34,774 bases of DNA from JAGZHZ01 sp965150505. GTDB taxonomy: Bacteria; Bacillota; Clostridia; Lachnospirales; Lachnospiraceae. A program made the position numbers and the translations under genes. Below are positions 1 through 8,525 of the stretch, in pieces (position 1 is the first letter of the stretch; each line of letters opens with the position of its first letter). The stretch is taken from NCBI GenBank assembly GCA_965150505.1, contig CBCTVZ010000011.1:1-34774 (forward strand). Direction: 5' to 3'. The notes below the pieces were generated by a model. It did not search any database. It was not told the DNA's origin and was given only the letters and a program-made list of their open reading frames with translations.

Positions 1-53
1 TTATGTGTAGCAGGTAGCAAGAATCCCACGGCTTTAGCCGTGTGGAGTGTCAA
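1..53 (+). mobile_element. IS200/IS605-family right-end remnant
   Basis: The first 53 bases hold a hairpin (CCACGGC-TTTA-GCCGTGTGG, one bulge) followed by GGAGTGTCAA. This is the usual form of an IS200/IS605 right end, and TCAA is the known right-end cleavage tetranucleotide of IS608. The same 53 bases recur on the minus strand at 30759-30811 with one mismatch. No tnpA or tnpB is visible. The element is cut by the window edge, so more may lie outside. In TnpB systems this end also forms the 3' part of the omegaRNA scaffold; whether it does here is inference. Confidence 0.7.
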
Positions 54-132
54 ATTAAGTGATATACTAAAAATGAGCTATCATCCTACAATTAAAACCG
101 TAGATTTTCTCGCTCGAATCATTATGAAATTT

Positions 133-3100
133 TTATCTTATATGTTCTTTCTTTTTCATCTTTAGTACAATGATGAAACCAATCAAAAGTATGGCAACAA
201 CCATTAATACCGTATAGAACACAACTGGTGTATCATCTCCCGTTTCAGCACTCTTTTTGTCATCTTTTTCGGATTCTTCCACTTTCTTCTCCGTTTCTGT
301 TTCCGTTTCTGATTCTGTCTCCGTTTCTGTCTCAGTTTCTGTTTCTGTTTCCGTTTCTGGCTCTGTTTCTGTTTCTGGCTCTGTTTCTGTTTCTGGCTCT
401 GTTTCCGTTTCTGGCTCTGTTTCCGTTTCTGGCTCTGTTTCTGTCTCTGGCTCTCCTATGACAATAAGAAGCTCATCTTCTGCCTTAGGATCCGGCTCAT
501 CTACTGTTTGATCTGGATTTGCAAAAACAACCTTTCCACTTGTCACAGTCTGTATCACTGCATCGCCGCCTAAATCCTTATCTGTTATTACATATGAATA
601 TTTAATGGTTTTACTTTCTCCAGGCAACAATTCCTCTAATTCATCTGTTATCTGTATTTCCTGAAGTACAACAATTTTAGAACCATCTGGTCTGACTAAA
701 ACGCTTTCAACCATGATATCCTTCAATGCCAGATTTCCGCTGTTTGTCACCGTAATTTCTACTGTCAGTTCATCTCCAGAATGATATTTTCCATCTGCAT
801 TTGGATCTGAAGTTACCTTTGTCGTTAAATCCAACTTAGGATTACGCTCTGCAACTGGAATCTCCAACTCAAATTTAGCTGTATACGTTTCATCTGCCGT
901 TACTTCCACAGCCTCTCCTAACTCAACCACATTTCCAGTACTGTCTGTCCAACCAGCAAATTTATATCCCAGATCTGCCTTTGTTGACGGAACGAAAACA
1001 GTTGTTCCCTCAATTACATCTTCATATACTATAATTTGCTGCGGGATCTCTCCCTGAAGCAAAGTACCATTTTTTTCTGCATTAAAAGTTACTTTATACG
1101 CTTTTTGTGCCTCTACACGAATCGTATGATCTGCGTCCAGCGCCTTAAATGTATAAGAACCATTCAAAGCTTCTATCTCTTCTTTGCTCAGATCTTTGCC
1201 ATCCACCGTGATGCGGGAAACTGCATAACCTTCTTGTACAGTAAAGTTTACTGTATAATCTTTTCCTTCTTCTCCTTTTCCTCCTGCATCAATCGTCACA
1301 AATTCATTCGCTGATGTCTCGATCTGATATGCTTTCGGAAGTTCCAATGTAAAGGTAAAGTAATTACCGTCAAGTACACCTTCCTGTACTGTCTGACCTT
1401 TGCCGTCTGTCATGATCACATGATTTGCTCTGTCATAAACAATCTGATAACCTTTCATCTCTTCCGGAACGATATATCCCTTCTCTTCCAGTTTACCGAT
1501 TGTATAATCGATCAGCACTTCTGATGGAGTATTCAGAATAACCTTTCCTGTGGATGTGTAAATATCACTTCCGTCTTTTGCTTTGTATAATACCTTTGTC
1601 TGACGATTTCCCAGAGGTCCCATAACCAGGCTGTATTCTCTATCTTCAGTTGGAATAGGACTAATGTTCGTAGAGCCGACTCCACGGCTTCCATTTGTTT
1701 CATCCCACCAGTAGGTATTGCTAGTGCTTAAAATCTCACTCGTATATCCGGCTTCTGCTTTAAAGGTAGGATATCTTAACCTTGCATTTTTATAATATTT
1801 ATACGTTGCCTTTACTGTATAATCATCGATCTGCTCATACTCTACGGTGCCATTTGTTCCAGGCGCTTTGATTGTTGCTCCCTCTTGATTCTTTACACGG
1901 AATGTAATCGTGATATTCTTCGGCTCAAATATCGCATAATATGTCTGGTCTTCCGTTGTTCCCACTACTGTAGTTCCTAATTCAACTACTTCGCCACTAG
2001 AGCTTCCTTTTTTCCAGCACTTAAACTGATAGCCATCGTTTGCCTTCACTTCCGGTACCGGAACTTCATCGCCTTCTAATACATTTTTATAAAGACGATC
2101 TACTTTTTCCTGACCGTCCACTACGATCTTTCCATCTCCTCCGGTTCTAAAATAAATTTTATAAGCCTTTTCTGCCTCTACACGAATCGTATGATCTGCA
2201 TCCAGTGCCTTAAATGTATAAGAACCTTTCAAAGCTTCAATCTCTTCTTTGCTCAGATCCTTGCCATCCACCGTGATGCGTGAAACTACACAACCTTCTT
2301 GTACAGTAAAGTTTACTGTATAATCTTTTCCTTCTTCTCCTTTTCCTCCTGCATCAATCGTCACAAATTCATTCGCTGATGTCTCGATCTGATATGCTTT
2401 CGGAAGTTCCAATGTAAAGGTAAAGTAATTACCGTCAAGTACACCTTCCTGTACTGTCTGACCTTTGCCGTCTGTCATGATCACATGATTTGCTCTGTCA
2501 TAAACAATCTGATAACCTTTCATCTCTTCCGGAACGATATATCCCTTCTCTTCCAGTTTACCGATTGTATAATCGATCAGCACTTCTGATGGAGTATTCA
2601 GAATAACCTTTCCTGTGGATGTGTAAATATCACTTCCGTCTTTTGCTTTGTATAATACCTTTGTCTGACGATTTCCCAGAGGTCCCATAACCAGGCTGTA
2701 TTCTCTATCTTCAGTTGGAATAGGACTAATGTTCGTAGAGCCGACTCCACGGCTTCCATTTGTTTCATCCCACCAGTAGGTATTGCTAGTGCTTAAAATC
2801 TCACTCGTATATCCGGCTTCTGCTTTAAAGGTAGGATATCTTAACCTTGCATTTTTATAATATTTATACGTTGCCTTTACTGTATAATCATCGATCTGCT
2901 CATACTCTACGGTGCCATTTGTTCCAGGCGCTTTGATTGTTGCTCCCTCTTGATTCTTTACACGGAATGTAATCGTGATATTCTTCGGCTCAAATATCGC
3001 ATAATATGTCTGGTCTTCCGTTGTTCCCACTACTGTAGTTCCTAATTCAACTACTTCGCCACTAGAGCTTCCTTTTTTCCAGCACTTAAACTGATAGCCA

Positions 3101-3768
3101 TCGTTTGCCTTCACTTCCGGTACCGGAACTTCATCGCCTTCCAATACATCTTTGTAAAGGCAATCTATTTTTTCCTGACCGTCTACTACGACCTTTCCAT
3201 CTCCTCCGGTTCTAAAATAAATTTTACTGGTAATTCCCGTTCTTTCATTCTTCAGGATAGGCTTGATAAACTTCATCATTTCTGCTTTTATCTGCTGAAC
3301 TGGTTCCGTCTCTGTCTCCGTCTGCTGAATTGGTTCCGTCTCTGTCTCTGTCTGCTGAGCTGGCTCCGTCTCTGCCTCCGTCTGTTGGACTGGCTCCGTC
3401 TCTGCCTCCGTCTGCTGAGCTGGCTCCGTCTCTGCCTCCGTCTGCTGGACTGGCTCCGTCTCTGCCTCTGTCTGCTGAGTTGGCTCCGTCTCTGCCTCTG
3501 TCTGCTGAGCCGGCTCCGTCTCTGCCTCTGTCTGCTGAGCTGGCTCCGTCTCCACCTCTGTCTGTTGAGCTAGCTCCGTCTCCACCTCTGTCTGCTTAAA
3601 CTCCTTTCCTTCCGTTTGTTTTCCATCTTCCAATGACATTGTTGATAAAACTTCTTTTTCATTTACTGGCACTTCATAACTATACGCTAAAGTATTTCCT
3701 CCATTGAATAAGGAAATTATCATCGCCATAACCAGTATGTAAGATAATAGTTTCTTTTTTCTTTTCAT
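133..3768 (-). CDS. Large repeat-rich cell-surface protein (InlB B-repeat-like, CARDB-like, C-terminal anchor)
   Basis: A secreted, wall- or membrane-attached protein of 1211 residues; ligand unknown. Residues 1-29 are a signal peptide (KRKKK then a hydrophobic core). Residues 59-159 are ten 10-residue units of the QTEAETEPAQ type. Two 355-residue units follow (about 182-536 and 537-891). Each opens with an InlB B-repeat-like module (YQFKCW then YYAIFEPK) and continues with sequence I do not recognise. A third B-repeat-like module (YKFAGW) is followed by a CARDB/DUF11-like domain (near DLTTKV and VTNSGN). An ETEPETE stalk, SAETGD, a hydrophobic helix and KMKKKEHIR end the protein. This resembles a sortase signal with an unusual motif in place of LPXTG. 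The start is supported by GGGAGG ahead of the ATG. The gene is monocistronic with its own promoter. No strong downstream terminator is visible; a weak CTAC/GTAG hairpin lies near 95. Confidence 0.85.
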   Translation of the reverse strand: MKRKKKLLSYILVMAMIISLFNGGNTLAYSYEVPVNEKEVLSTMSLEDGKQTEGKEFKQTEVETELAQQTEVETEPAQQTEAETEPAQQTEAETEPTQQTEAETEPVQQTEAETEPAQQTEAETEPVQQTEAETEPAQQTETETEPIQQTETETEPVQQIKAEMMKFIKPILKNERTGITSKIYFRTGGDGKVVVDGQEKIDCLYKDVLEGDEVPVPEVKANDGYQFKCWKKGSSSGEVVELGTTVVGTTEDQTYYAIFEPKNITITFRVKNQEGATIKAPGTNGTVEYEQIDDYTVKATYKYYKNARLRYPTFKAEAGYTSEILSTSNTYWWDETNGSRGVGSTNISPIPTEDREYSLVMGPLGNRQTKVLYKAKDGSDIYTSTGKVILNTPSEVLIDYTIGKLEEKGYIVPEEMKGYQIVYDRANHVIMTDGKGQTVQEGVLDGNYFTFTLELPKAYQIETSANEFVTIDAGGKGEEGKDYTVNFTVQEGCVVSRITVDGKDLSKEEIEALKGSYTFKALDADHTIRVEAEKAYKIYFRTGGDGKIVVDGQEKVDRLYKNVLEGDEVPVPEVKANDGYQFKCWKKGSSSGEVVELGTTVVGTTEDQTYYAIFEPKNITITFRVKNQEGATIKAPGTNGTVEYEQIDDYTVKATYKYYKNARLRYPTFKAEAGYTSEILSTSNTYWWDETNGSRGVGSTNISPIPTEDREYSLVMGPLGNRQTKVLYKAKDGSDIYTSTGKVILNTPSEVLIDYTIGKLEEKGYIVPEEMKGYQIVYDRANHVIMTDGKGQTVQEGVLDGNYFTFTLELPKAYQIETSANEFVTIDAGGKGEEGKDYTVNFTVQEGYAVSRITVDGKDLSKEEIEALNGSYTFKALDADHTIRVEAQKAYKVTFNAEKNGTLLQGEIPQQIIVYEDVIEGTTVFVPSTKADLGYKFAGWTDSTGNVVELGEAVEVTADETYTAKFELEIPVAERNPKLDLTTKVTSDPNADGKYHSGDELTVEITVTNSGNLALKDIMVESVLVRPDGSKIVVLQEIQITDELEELLPGESKTIKYSYVITDKDLGGDAVIQTVTSGKVVFANPDQTVDEPDPKAEDELLIVIGEPETETEPETETEPETETEPETETEPETETEPETETETETETETETESETETETEKKVEESEKDDKKSAETGDDTPVVFYTVLMVVAILLIGFIIVLKMKKKEHIR
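295..455 (-). repeat. Glu/Thr/Pro stalk repeats, C-terminal end of the surface protein
   Basis: Tandem 18-base units encode ETEPET-type residues, followed by pure ETET/ESET sequence. They sit just before the putative sorting signal, where cell-wall-spanning linkers are usually found. Such short tandem units change copy number easily. Confidence 0.8.
1096..3225 (-). repeat. Tandem duplication, two 1065-bp units inside the surface-protein gene
   Basis: The block at 1096-2160 repeats at 2161-3225 with an exact offset of 1065 bp (355 codons). About 850 bp (roughly 1228-2076 against 2293-3141) look identical by eye. The edges differ at several bases, for example TGCATAACC against TACACAACC. Very high identity in the centre with diverged edges suggests recent duplication or gene conversion. 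Confidence 0.9.
3292..3594 (-). repeat. 30-bp tandem repeats coding QTEAETEPAQ
   Basis: About ten direct 30-base units with no spacers encode a Q/T/E/P stalk right after the signal peptide of the surface protein. There are small substitutions between units (A/V/T/I at the ninth residue, V/A/T at the fourth). It is a coding minisatellite, not a CRISPR array. Confidence 0.9.
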
Positions 3769-3806
3769 ATCATTTTCCTCCCATTTATATTTTTTACAGT
3801 ATTAAT

Positions 3807-3845
3807 ACCTATATAAAGTATAGGTCTATTTTTTATAAAATTCAA
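3807..3845 (-). promoter_or_regulatory. Promoter of the surface-protein gene with an inverted repeat over the -10 box
   Basis: On the minus strand TTGAAT (3840-3845) and TATACT (3817-3822) are separated by 17 bases. A perfect 7-bp inverted repeat with a 5-base centre, ACCTATA-N5-TATAGGT (3807-3825, given on the plus strand), covers the -10 box and the likely start of transcription. That placement would suit a repressor site. The repressor is unknown. Confidence 0.6.
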
Positions 3846-4099
3846 TATATAATTTGGATTTATTTATTAATATTGTCCTATTATTAATTTATATCGTCTT
3901 ATATTTATGTAAAATCTTATATCTTTTTTTCAAAATGATTTTATATTTTATATTATTACATCAAAAGAAACTTTTTCTCAAAAAATATTGTCATTTTCAT
4001 AATTTTTTACGCAAAAAAATAAGGCGTTCAAATCTATATCTTCTGATTGATTCACTTTTTCCCTTTAAAATCCGTATAATACGTTTCGTTTTTTCGTTT
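3846..4099. other. Gene-free AT-rich spacer
   Basis: Between the promoter of the surface-protein gene and the end of the permease gene I see no credible coding sequence. The stretch is very AT-rich. A short CGTA-TTA-TACG hairpin lies near 4075 after the permease stop but has no proper T-tract, so I do not call a terminator. A 92-codon plus-strand frame here (3854-4132) is made of AT-rich codons with no recognisable domain and overlaps the permease end. Confidence 0.5.
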
Positions 4100-5353
4100 T
4101 TACTCATGGCGAAGTGCATCAATCGGATTTAGATTTGCTGCCTTGATCGAAGGAAGCAGTCCAAAAATAATTCCAATCATCATAGAGAATACAACAGAGC
4201 CAATCGCCGCCGGAATGCTAATTGCAATCGGCGTTCCTGAAATTCTGTTTATGGCCTCAGACAATCCAATTCCGACTCCAACTCCGATAAGACCTCCCAT
4301 ACTTGTCAAAACGGCTGCCTCTGTCAAAAACTGTCCCAAAATACGCCGTTTTTTTGCTCCAATCGCTTTTTTCAGTCCAATCTCATTTGTACGCTCTGTG
4401 ACAGATACCAGCATGATATTCATAACACCGATACCGCCTACCAACAGTGAGATGCTGGCAATCCAGATCAACTGACTGTTTGTGGCATTACTCAGATCCT
4501 GAAGATCCTTTGCTGTTTTTAAAACGTCTGCCGCTTTGTATTTGATATCGCTGTTATCTGCAAAAACATATTGATTTAAAATATCCTCTGTCTGTTTTCC
4601 AGCCGCGCTCATATCTTCTGTGCTTGCGGCTTTTACAAGAACATTTTGAGGCTCATCATACTGATATACGATACACCAGCTTGCTGACGGAATGTACACC
4701 GTACCGCTTGATTCTGTTGTATACATATAATAATCATCAATCGAATTGATCACCGGTTCAAATTCTTCTAACTGCTGTGCCACTCCCACCACAATAAAAG
4801 GTTCTTTGTTGATCTCTATCGTTTTTCCAAGAGGGTTCTCATCCTGAAAAAGCGACGTTGCGGTAGTATCATCTATAATTGCGACTTTTCGGAACAGCGT
4901 ATAATCGCTTTCGATAAATTGTCTTCCTGTTCTGACAATATATCCTGCTGTGTCAAAATAGTTTTTATCAATGCCATAGATATTTGCTCCTTGCAAACCC
5001 TGATTTTTATAAAAAATGCCATCTGCATACGTTCTTGCCGTATACAGAGCTACATTTTCTACCTCTGGCAATTTTAAAATTTCCTGTCTCGTATTTTCTG
5101 AGATGACAGGGACTCCATTTGGAATACCATTGTATGCGATTTCATAATCCCAATCTCCCTGACTTAACTTTACACTCACGGTATTGTTTCCAGAACCAAT
5201 CAGATTTTTCTTAATCTGTTCATTCGTTCCCTGAATAGTAGAGACAATGGAAATGATGGAGGCAATACCTATGATAATTCCGAGCATAGTCAGGAAGGAT
5301 CGCATTTTATGCGACCAGACTCCCTGAAAAGATAATCGTATATTTTCAAGCAC
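4100..5353 (-). CDS. ABC transporter permease, MacB/FtsX family
   Basis: Membrane subunit of an export or mechanotransmission ABC system, 417 residues, normal for the family. An amphipathic start and first helix (FLTMLGIIIGIASIISIVS, about 20-38) are followed by a large extracellular MacB periplasmic-core-type domain (about 45-285). Three C-terminal helices follow, with the FtsX-type signature ERTNEIGLKKAIGAKKR (about 320-336) between the first two. It ends IDALRHE, typical of MacB-like permeases. It is the last gene of the operon, 13 bases after the giant adaptor, with AGGAGG ahead of the ATG. The nearest characterised relative in function is Bacillus YknZ of YknWXYZ (SdpC resistance). The substrate here is unknown. 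Confidence 0.93.
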   Translation of the reverse strand: MLENIRLSFQGVWSHKMRSFLTMLGIIIGIASIISIVSTIQGTNEQIKKNLIGSGNNTVSVKLSQGDWDYEIAYNGIPNGVPVISENTRQEILKLPEVENVALYTARTYADGIFYKNQGLQGANIYGIDKNYFDTAGYIVRTGRQFIESDYTLFRKVAIIDDTTATSLFQDENPLGKTIEINKEPFIVVGVAQQLEEFEPVINSIDDYYMYTTESSGTVYIPSASWCIVYQYDEPQNVLVKAASTEDMSAAGKQTEDILNQYVFADNSDIKYKAADVLKTAKDLQDLSNATNSQLIWIASISLLVGGIGVMNIMLVSVTERTNEIGLKKAIGAKKRRILGQFLTEAAVLTSMGGLIGVGVGIGLSEAINRISGTPIAISIPAAIGSVVFSMMIGIIFGLLPSIKAANLNPIDALRHE

Positions 5354-5366
5354 CTTTTATAACCTC

Positions 5367-8300
5367 CTAATAATATCCGCCTGAATCAGACGACTTCGTC
5401 TTTGCGCCTTCTTTTACATCCGATCCATATGGAAATGCCACGCTGTCTTCCATCGTCAATCCTTCTTTGATTTCCATATAGCTAGAGTAGATAATCTGAC
5501 CTGTCTTTACATATTGCTTTTTCAGTTTTCCATCTTCTCCCGCTTTATAGACGTAGCTCTGTCCGTTTTCTGACCGTATATATGCCATCTGCAGATAAAT
5601 GGTATCAAGACCAGAAGCAGAAGCAGAAATGGAAATGGTGACAGGCGAAGAATCCGTCAGTCCATCTGCCTCCTCCACATATGCCTTGAATGGATAGTAA
5701 GAGGCATTTGTATTTTCATTTCCATATCCATAGAAGTAATTGTTTGCCTCCTCTGGATATTCCGAAATTTCTGTGATCACAGCCGTATATTCCATTCCTG
5801 TCTCCAAAGACCGTACCGATACCTGATCTCCTATTTCCAATGTGCCAAGATTTAATTCACTGACATTTCCAACAATATACATTCCAGAATCGCTCGTCAC
5901 TTCAATGAAAGCATCTCCATCGCTTTCTCCTGTGGCGGCATCTCCGGCTGCTTTTACAACTCCATTGATTGAGCTGAGGACGAGACCATTCTTTATTTTC
6001 TTCTCATATTGTGCGATTTTCAGTTCAGCCTCTTTTTCATCCAATGTCAAAGTCTTAAGAAGCTGCTCCTGTTCACGGATCGCTGCTTTTAACTCTTCTT
6101 CTGTGTAAGTGATTCCCCCATCGTCGCCTGGGAAATCATCGCCCGGATAATCGTCGCCCCCAAAATCACTCTCTTCCTCGATCGGTTCTTCTATAATCTC
6201 TTGAAGCCCATTCTTTGTGAACAAAAACGAATAGGTCGGAGGATATGGATCATGTTTCTGTGTTCCATTGATCTTAATTGCTTCAATTAACCCCTCTGCC
6301 GTCTGCGGATCTCTAATCTCCAGCCGTACATAGACACCGTCATTGATCCGTTTTTCTCCTGTTTTATCGTATCCAAGCACTCTATTTATGAATGTACTTG
6401 TCAGTTTCGTCTCCTCTGCGCAACGGAATGTAAATGGATTATGTTCTGTTCCGTCTCCCTTGTAATACAGTCCATTTTTATAATTTTTATCTCCCAGCGA
6501 TTCATACGTCAGAACACTATGCTCTTTAATATTTTCTCCTGGTTCCGGTTCTGTCGGCTTCTCTGTCTCTGGTTCTGTCGGCTTTTCTGTCTCCGGTGGG
6601 ATAGGTTCTAATTTATTTAGTCCTGATTTTGTCAGCAGCCAAATCTCATTTCTGTCAAATCCCTCGTCTCGCTCCATTGTTCCATTTATAAGCAATCGAA
6701 CAACAACTTCTCCATTATAGTCATGGTTGCCATTCGCATCCTGACGGATCTCTATACGTACATAACATGCTTTTTCCTGATCGCGATTTTTTCCATCTTT
6801 GTCAAATCCCATCACACGATTTAAAAATCCGCCTGTAATTCTTGTATTTTCCATGCAGACATACAGATAAGGATCTTGTTTTGTTCCCGTTCCACTAACA
6901 TATTCTTTTTGATCGATCGAATCATACAGTAATTTTGTCGGCGCTGCATTTGGCATCGTTGCAAGATCAAGCCACAGTTCGCTTTCTGTCTCTGTTTCTG
7001 TCTCTGCGTCTGTTTCGCTCTCGCTTTCCGTCTCCTGATTAAACAGATTTTCCAAGATAATCAGATCCTCAAGTGTTTCTGTCTCTTCTAATGTCATAAT
7101 CAACTCTGTTTCACTTTGCGTCTCTGATTCGGTCTCAGAAAATGACTCGCTTTGTATCTCCGTTTCTTCTGGAACGGTCTGTGCCTCGCTCTGAATCTCT
7201 GATTCTTCCGACACAGTCTCTGGCATTGTCTCCGGCACAGTTTCTGGGATGATTTCTGTCTGTGTCTCTGGAAAATCTGTCTGCGTTTCTGTCGTCATCT
7301 CTGTCGTCTGTTCGCTCTGCTCAGATTCGTCCTCTTTTTTGTCTGCAAATAATTTTTCAAACTCTTTTGTTTCTATCCGTTCTGGTGTTTCGCCCTCTGC
7401 GATCCGATTTCCCTCTTGATCTACAATGATTTCCACACCTTCTGGCGTAAACTTCCATTCCGAATCTTTATAATATCCCTGATCTCGTTTATCCGCATTT
7501 CCATTTAATCTTAAAACTCTCTGAACGCCATCTGCCGCGTCTTTCGCCCGAACAACAAGAACAACATACGCTCCGCCTGCGATTTTTTTTGTGCCTTCCT
7601 CATCCCATCCTCGGACAAGATTCAGGAAACTTCCATGAATGATTGTATTTTCTGCACAGTAAAAAAGAAATGGTTCTTCTTTTGTTCCCTCTCCAAGGTC
7701 TGCCTGTGATTCGTAATCTAATTTTTCTGCCAGAACAAGATGATCCTGTTCGATCTCTGGTAATTTTACTTCCCAGTCTTCCGATGATTTTTCTGTATCG
7801 GTCTGCTGTTCCGTCTGTTTTGATTCCGTCTGGATATCAGGAAAAATCACTTCTGATTCTGTCTGTGTTTCTGGTAAGACGATCTCAGATTCTGTCTGCG
7901 TTTCAGGCAAGACAATCTCGGATTCCGTCTGTGTTTCTGGAAAGATGATCTCAGATTCTGTCTGTGTTTCAGGTAAAATAATCTCGGATTCTGTCTGTGG
8001 AGTCTCTTCTGATTGAGGGGCGAACTCTGTACTTCCCATCTCTGTTGTACTCTCCTGCTCGCCTCCTCCTTCTGTCATTGCCAAAGAGAGAATGCGCTCA
8101 TTTGGCATAACAAAAGCGGTATTTGCCACTGGGGTTGTATTGTACAATTTATCGAGCGCTTTCTGCGCCGCTTCCATCTTAAGACCTAATGTTGCTTTAT
8201 TTAATTTTTCCATCTCAAGATCCAGCTCCGTCAGAGTCATATCGTATTTCATCAATTTGTCTCCGACTTTTACCCTATCCCCTGCTTTGACATATACTTC

Positions 8301-8525
8301 TTTTATTGTATTTTCGCCGGTTACCTGTACTTTCTGTGTCACATTAGATGTCGCTGTCCCTGAGATAGAAGAGCTGTCTCCATAATACTGTGTCGATAAA
8401 TAAGAAACAGGCGTTACTTCTACCGGACTTTTATTGTTCTGCATATAGGAATAAATTCCATATCCCGCGCCTGAGCAGACCAGACATACACTTAAGGTCA
8501 CTGCGATGATTGTCTTTACTTTCAT
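5367..8525 (-). CDS. Giant HlyD/MacA-like adaptor with about 670-residue insertion
   Basis: Membrane-fusion (adaptor) protein of an ABC exporter, 1052 residues where relatives have about 350-500. Residues 1-29 are an N-terminal membrane anchor. The first lipoyl half (near IKEVYVKAGDRVKVGDKL, 74-91) runs into a short coil. Normal adaptor sequence resumes with the second coil (about 805-840), the second lipoyl half (SSINGVVKAAGDA), the barrel and the C-terminal domain. The intervening stretch (about 140-800) is inserted at the hairpin tip. It holds five ETQTESEI-type units, long S/T/E/Q linkers and three copies of a roughly 105-residue domain (about 263-368, 529-640, 672-777). Their shared pattern is GT-x3-P-[FY], CAE-x-T, F-[IL]-NRV-x-G-[FY]-D, YVR-x-EIR, ING. 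I do not recognise this domain. Its start codon overlaps the ATPase stop (ATGA), so the two are translationally coupled. Confidence 0.9.
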   Translation of the reverse strand: MKVKTIIAVTLSVCLVCSGAGYGIYSYMQNNKSPVEVTPVSYLSTQYYGDSSSISGTATSNVTQKVQVTGENTIKEVYVKAGDRVKVGDKLMKYDMTLTELDLEMEKLNKATLGLKMEAAQKALDKLYNTTPVANTAFVMPNERILSLAMTEGGGEQESTTEMGSTEFAPQSEETPQTESEIILPETQTESEIIFPETQTESEIVLPETQTESEIVLPETQTESEVIFPDIQTESKQTEQQTDTEKSSEDWEVKLPEIEQDHLVLAEKLDYESQADLGEGTKEEPFLFYCAENTIIHGSFLNLVRGWDEEGTKKIAGGAYVVLVVRAKDAADGVQRVLRLNGNADKRDQGYYKDSEWKFTPEGVEIIVDQEGNRIAEGETPERIETKEFEKLFADKKEDESEQSEQTTEMTTETQTDFPETQTEIIPETVPETMPETVSEESEIQSEAQTVPEETEIQSESFSETESETQSETELIMTLEETETLEDLIILENLFNQETESESETDAETETETESELWLDLATMPNAAPTKLLYDSIDQKEYVSGTGTKQDPYLYVCMENTRITGGFLNRVMGFDKDGKNRDQEKACYVRIEIRQDANGNHDYNGEVVVRLLINGTMERDEGFDRNEIWLLTKSGLNKLEPIPPETEKPTEPETEKPTEPEPGENIKEHSVLTYESLGDKNYKNGLYYKGDGTEHNPFTFRCAEETKLTSTFINRVLGYDKTGEKRINDGVYVRLEIRDPQTAEGLIEAIKINGTQKHDPYPPTYSFLFTKNGLQEIIEEPIEEESDFGGDDYPGDDFPGDDGGITYTEEELKAAIREQEQLLKTLTLDEKEAELKIAQYEKKIKNGLVLSSINGVVKAAGDAATGESDGDAFIEVTSDSGMYIVGNVSELNLGTLEIGDQVSVRSLETGMEYTAVITEISEYPEEANNYFYGYGNENTNASYYPFKAYVEEADGLTDSSPVTISISASASGLDTIYLQMAYIRSENGQSYVYKAGEDGKLKKQYVKTGQIIYSSYMEIKEGLTMEDSVAFPYGSDVKEGAKTKSSDSGGYY
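7821..7997 (-). repeat. 33-bp tandem repeats coding ETQTESEIVLP
   Basis: Five 11-codon units (TESEI[IV][LF]PETQ) lie inside the insertion of the giant adaptor, followed by a degenerate sixth (DIQTESK). They form an acidic low-complexity stalk before the first copy of the unknown domain. Confidence 0.85.

Noticed and set aside
257..511. Plus-strand frames of Ser/Val or Phe/Leu repeats opposite the stalks (also 3330-3599 and 29834-30297)
   Set aside because: They are antisense shadows of E/T/Q repeats and have no RBS or known domain.
3292..3594. Possible CRISPR array from regular 30-bp repeats
   Set aside because: Units are directly adjacent with no unique spacers and encode QTEAETEPAQ in the frame of the surface protein.
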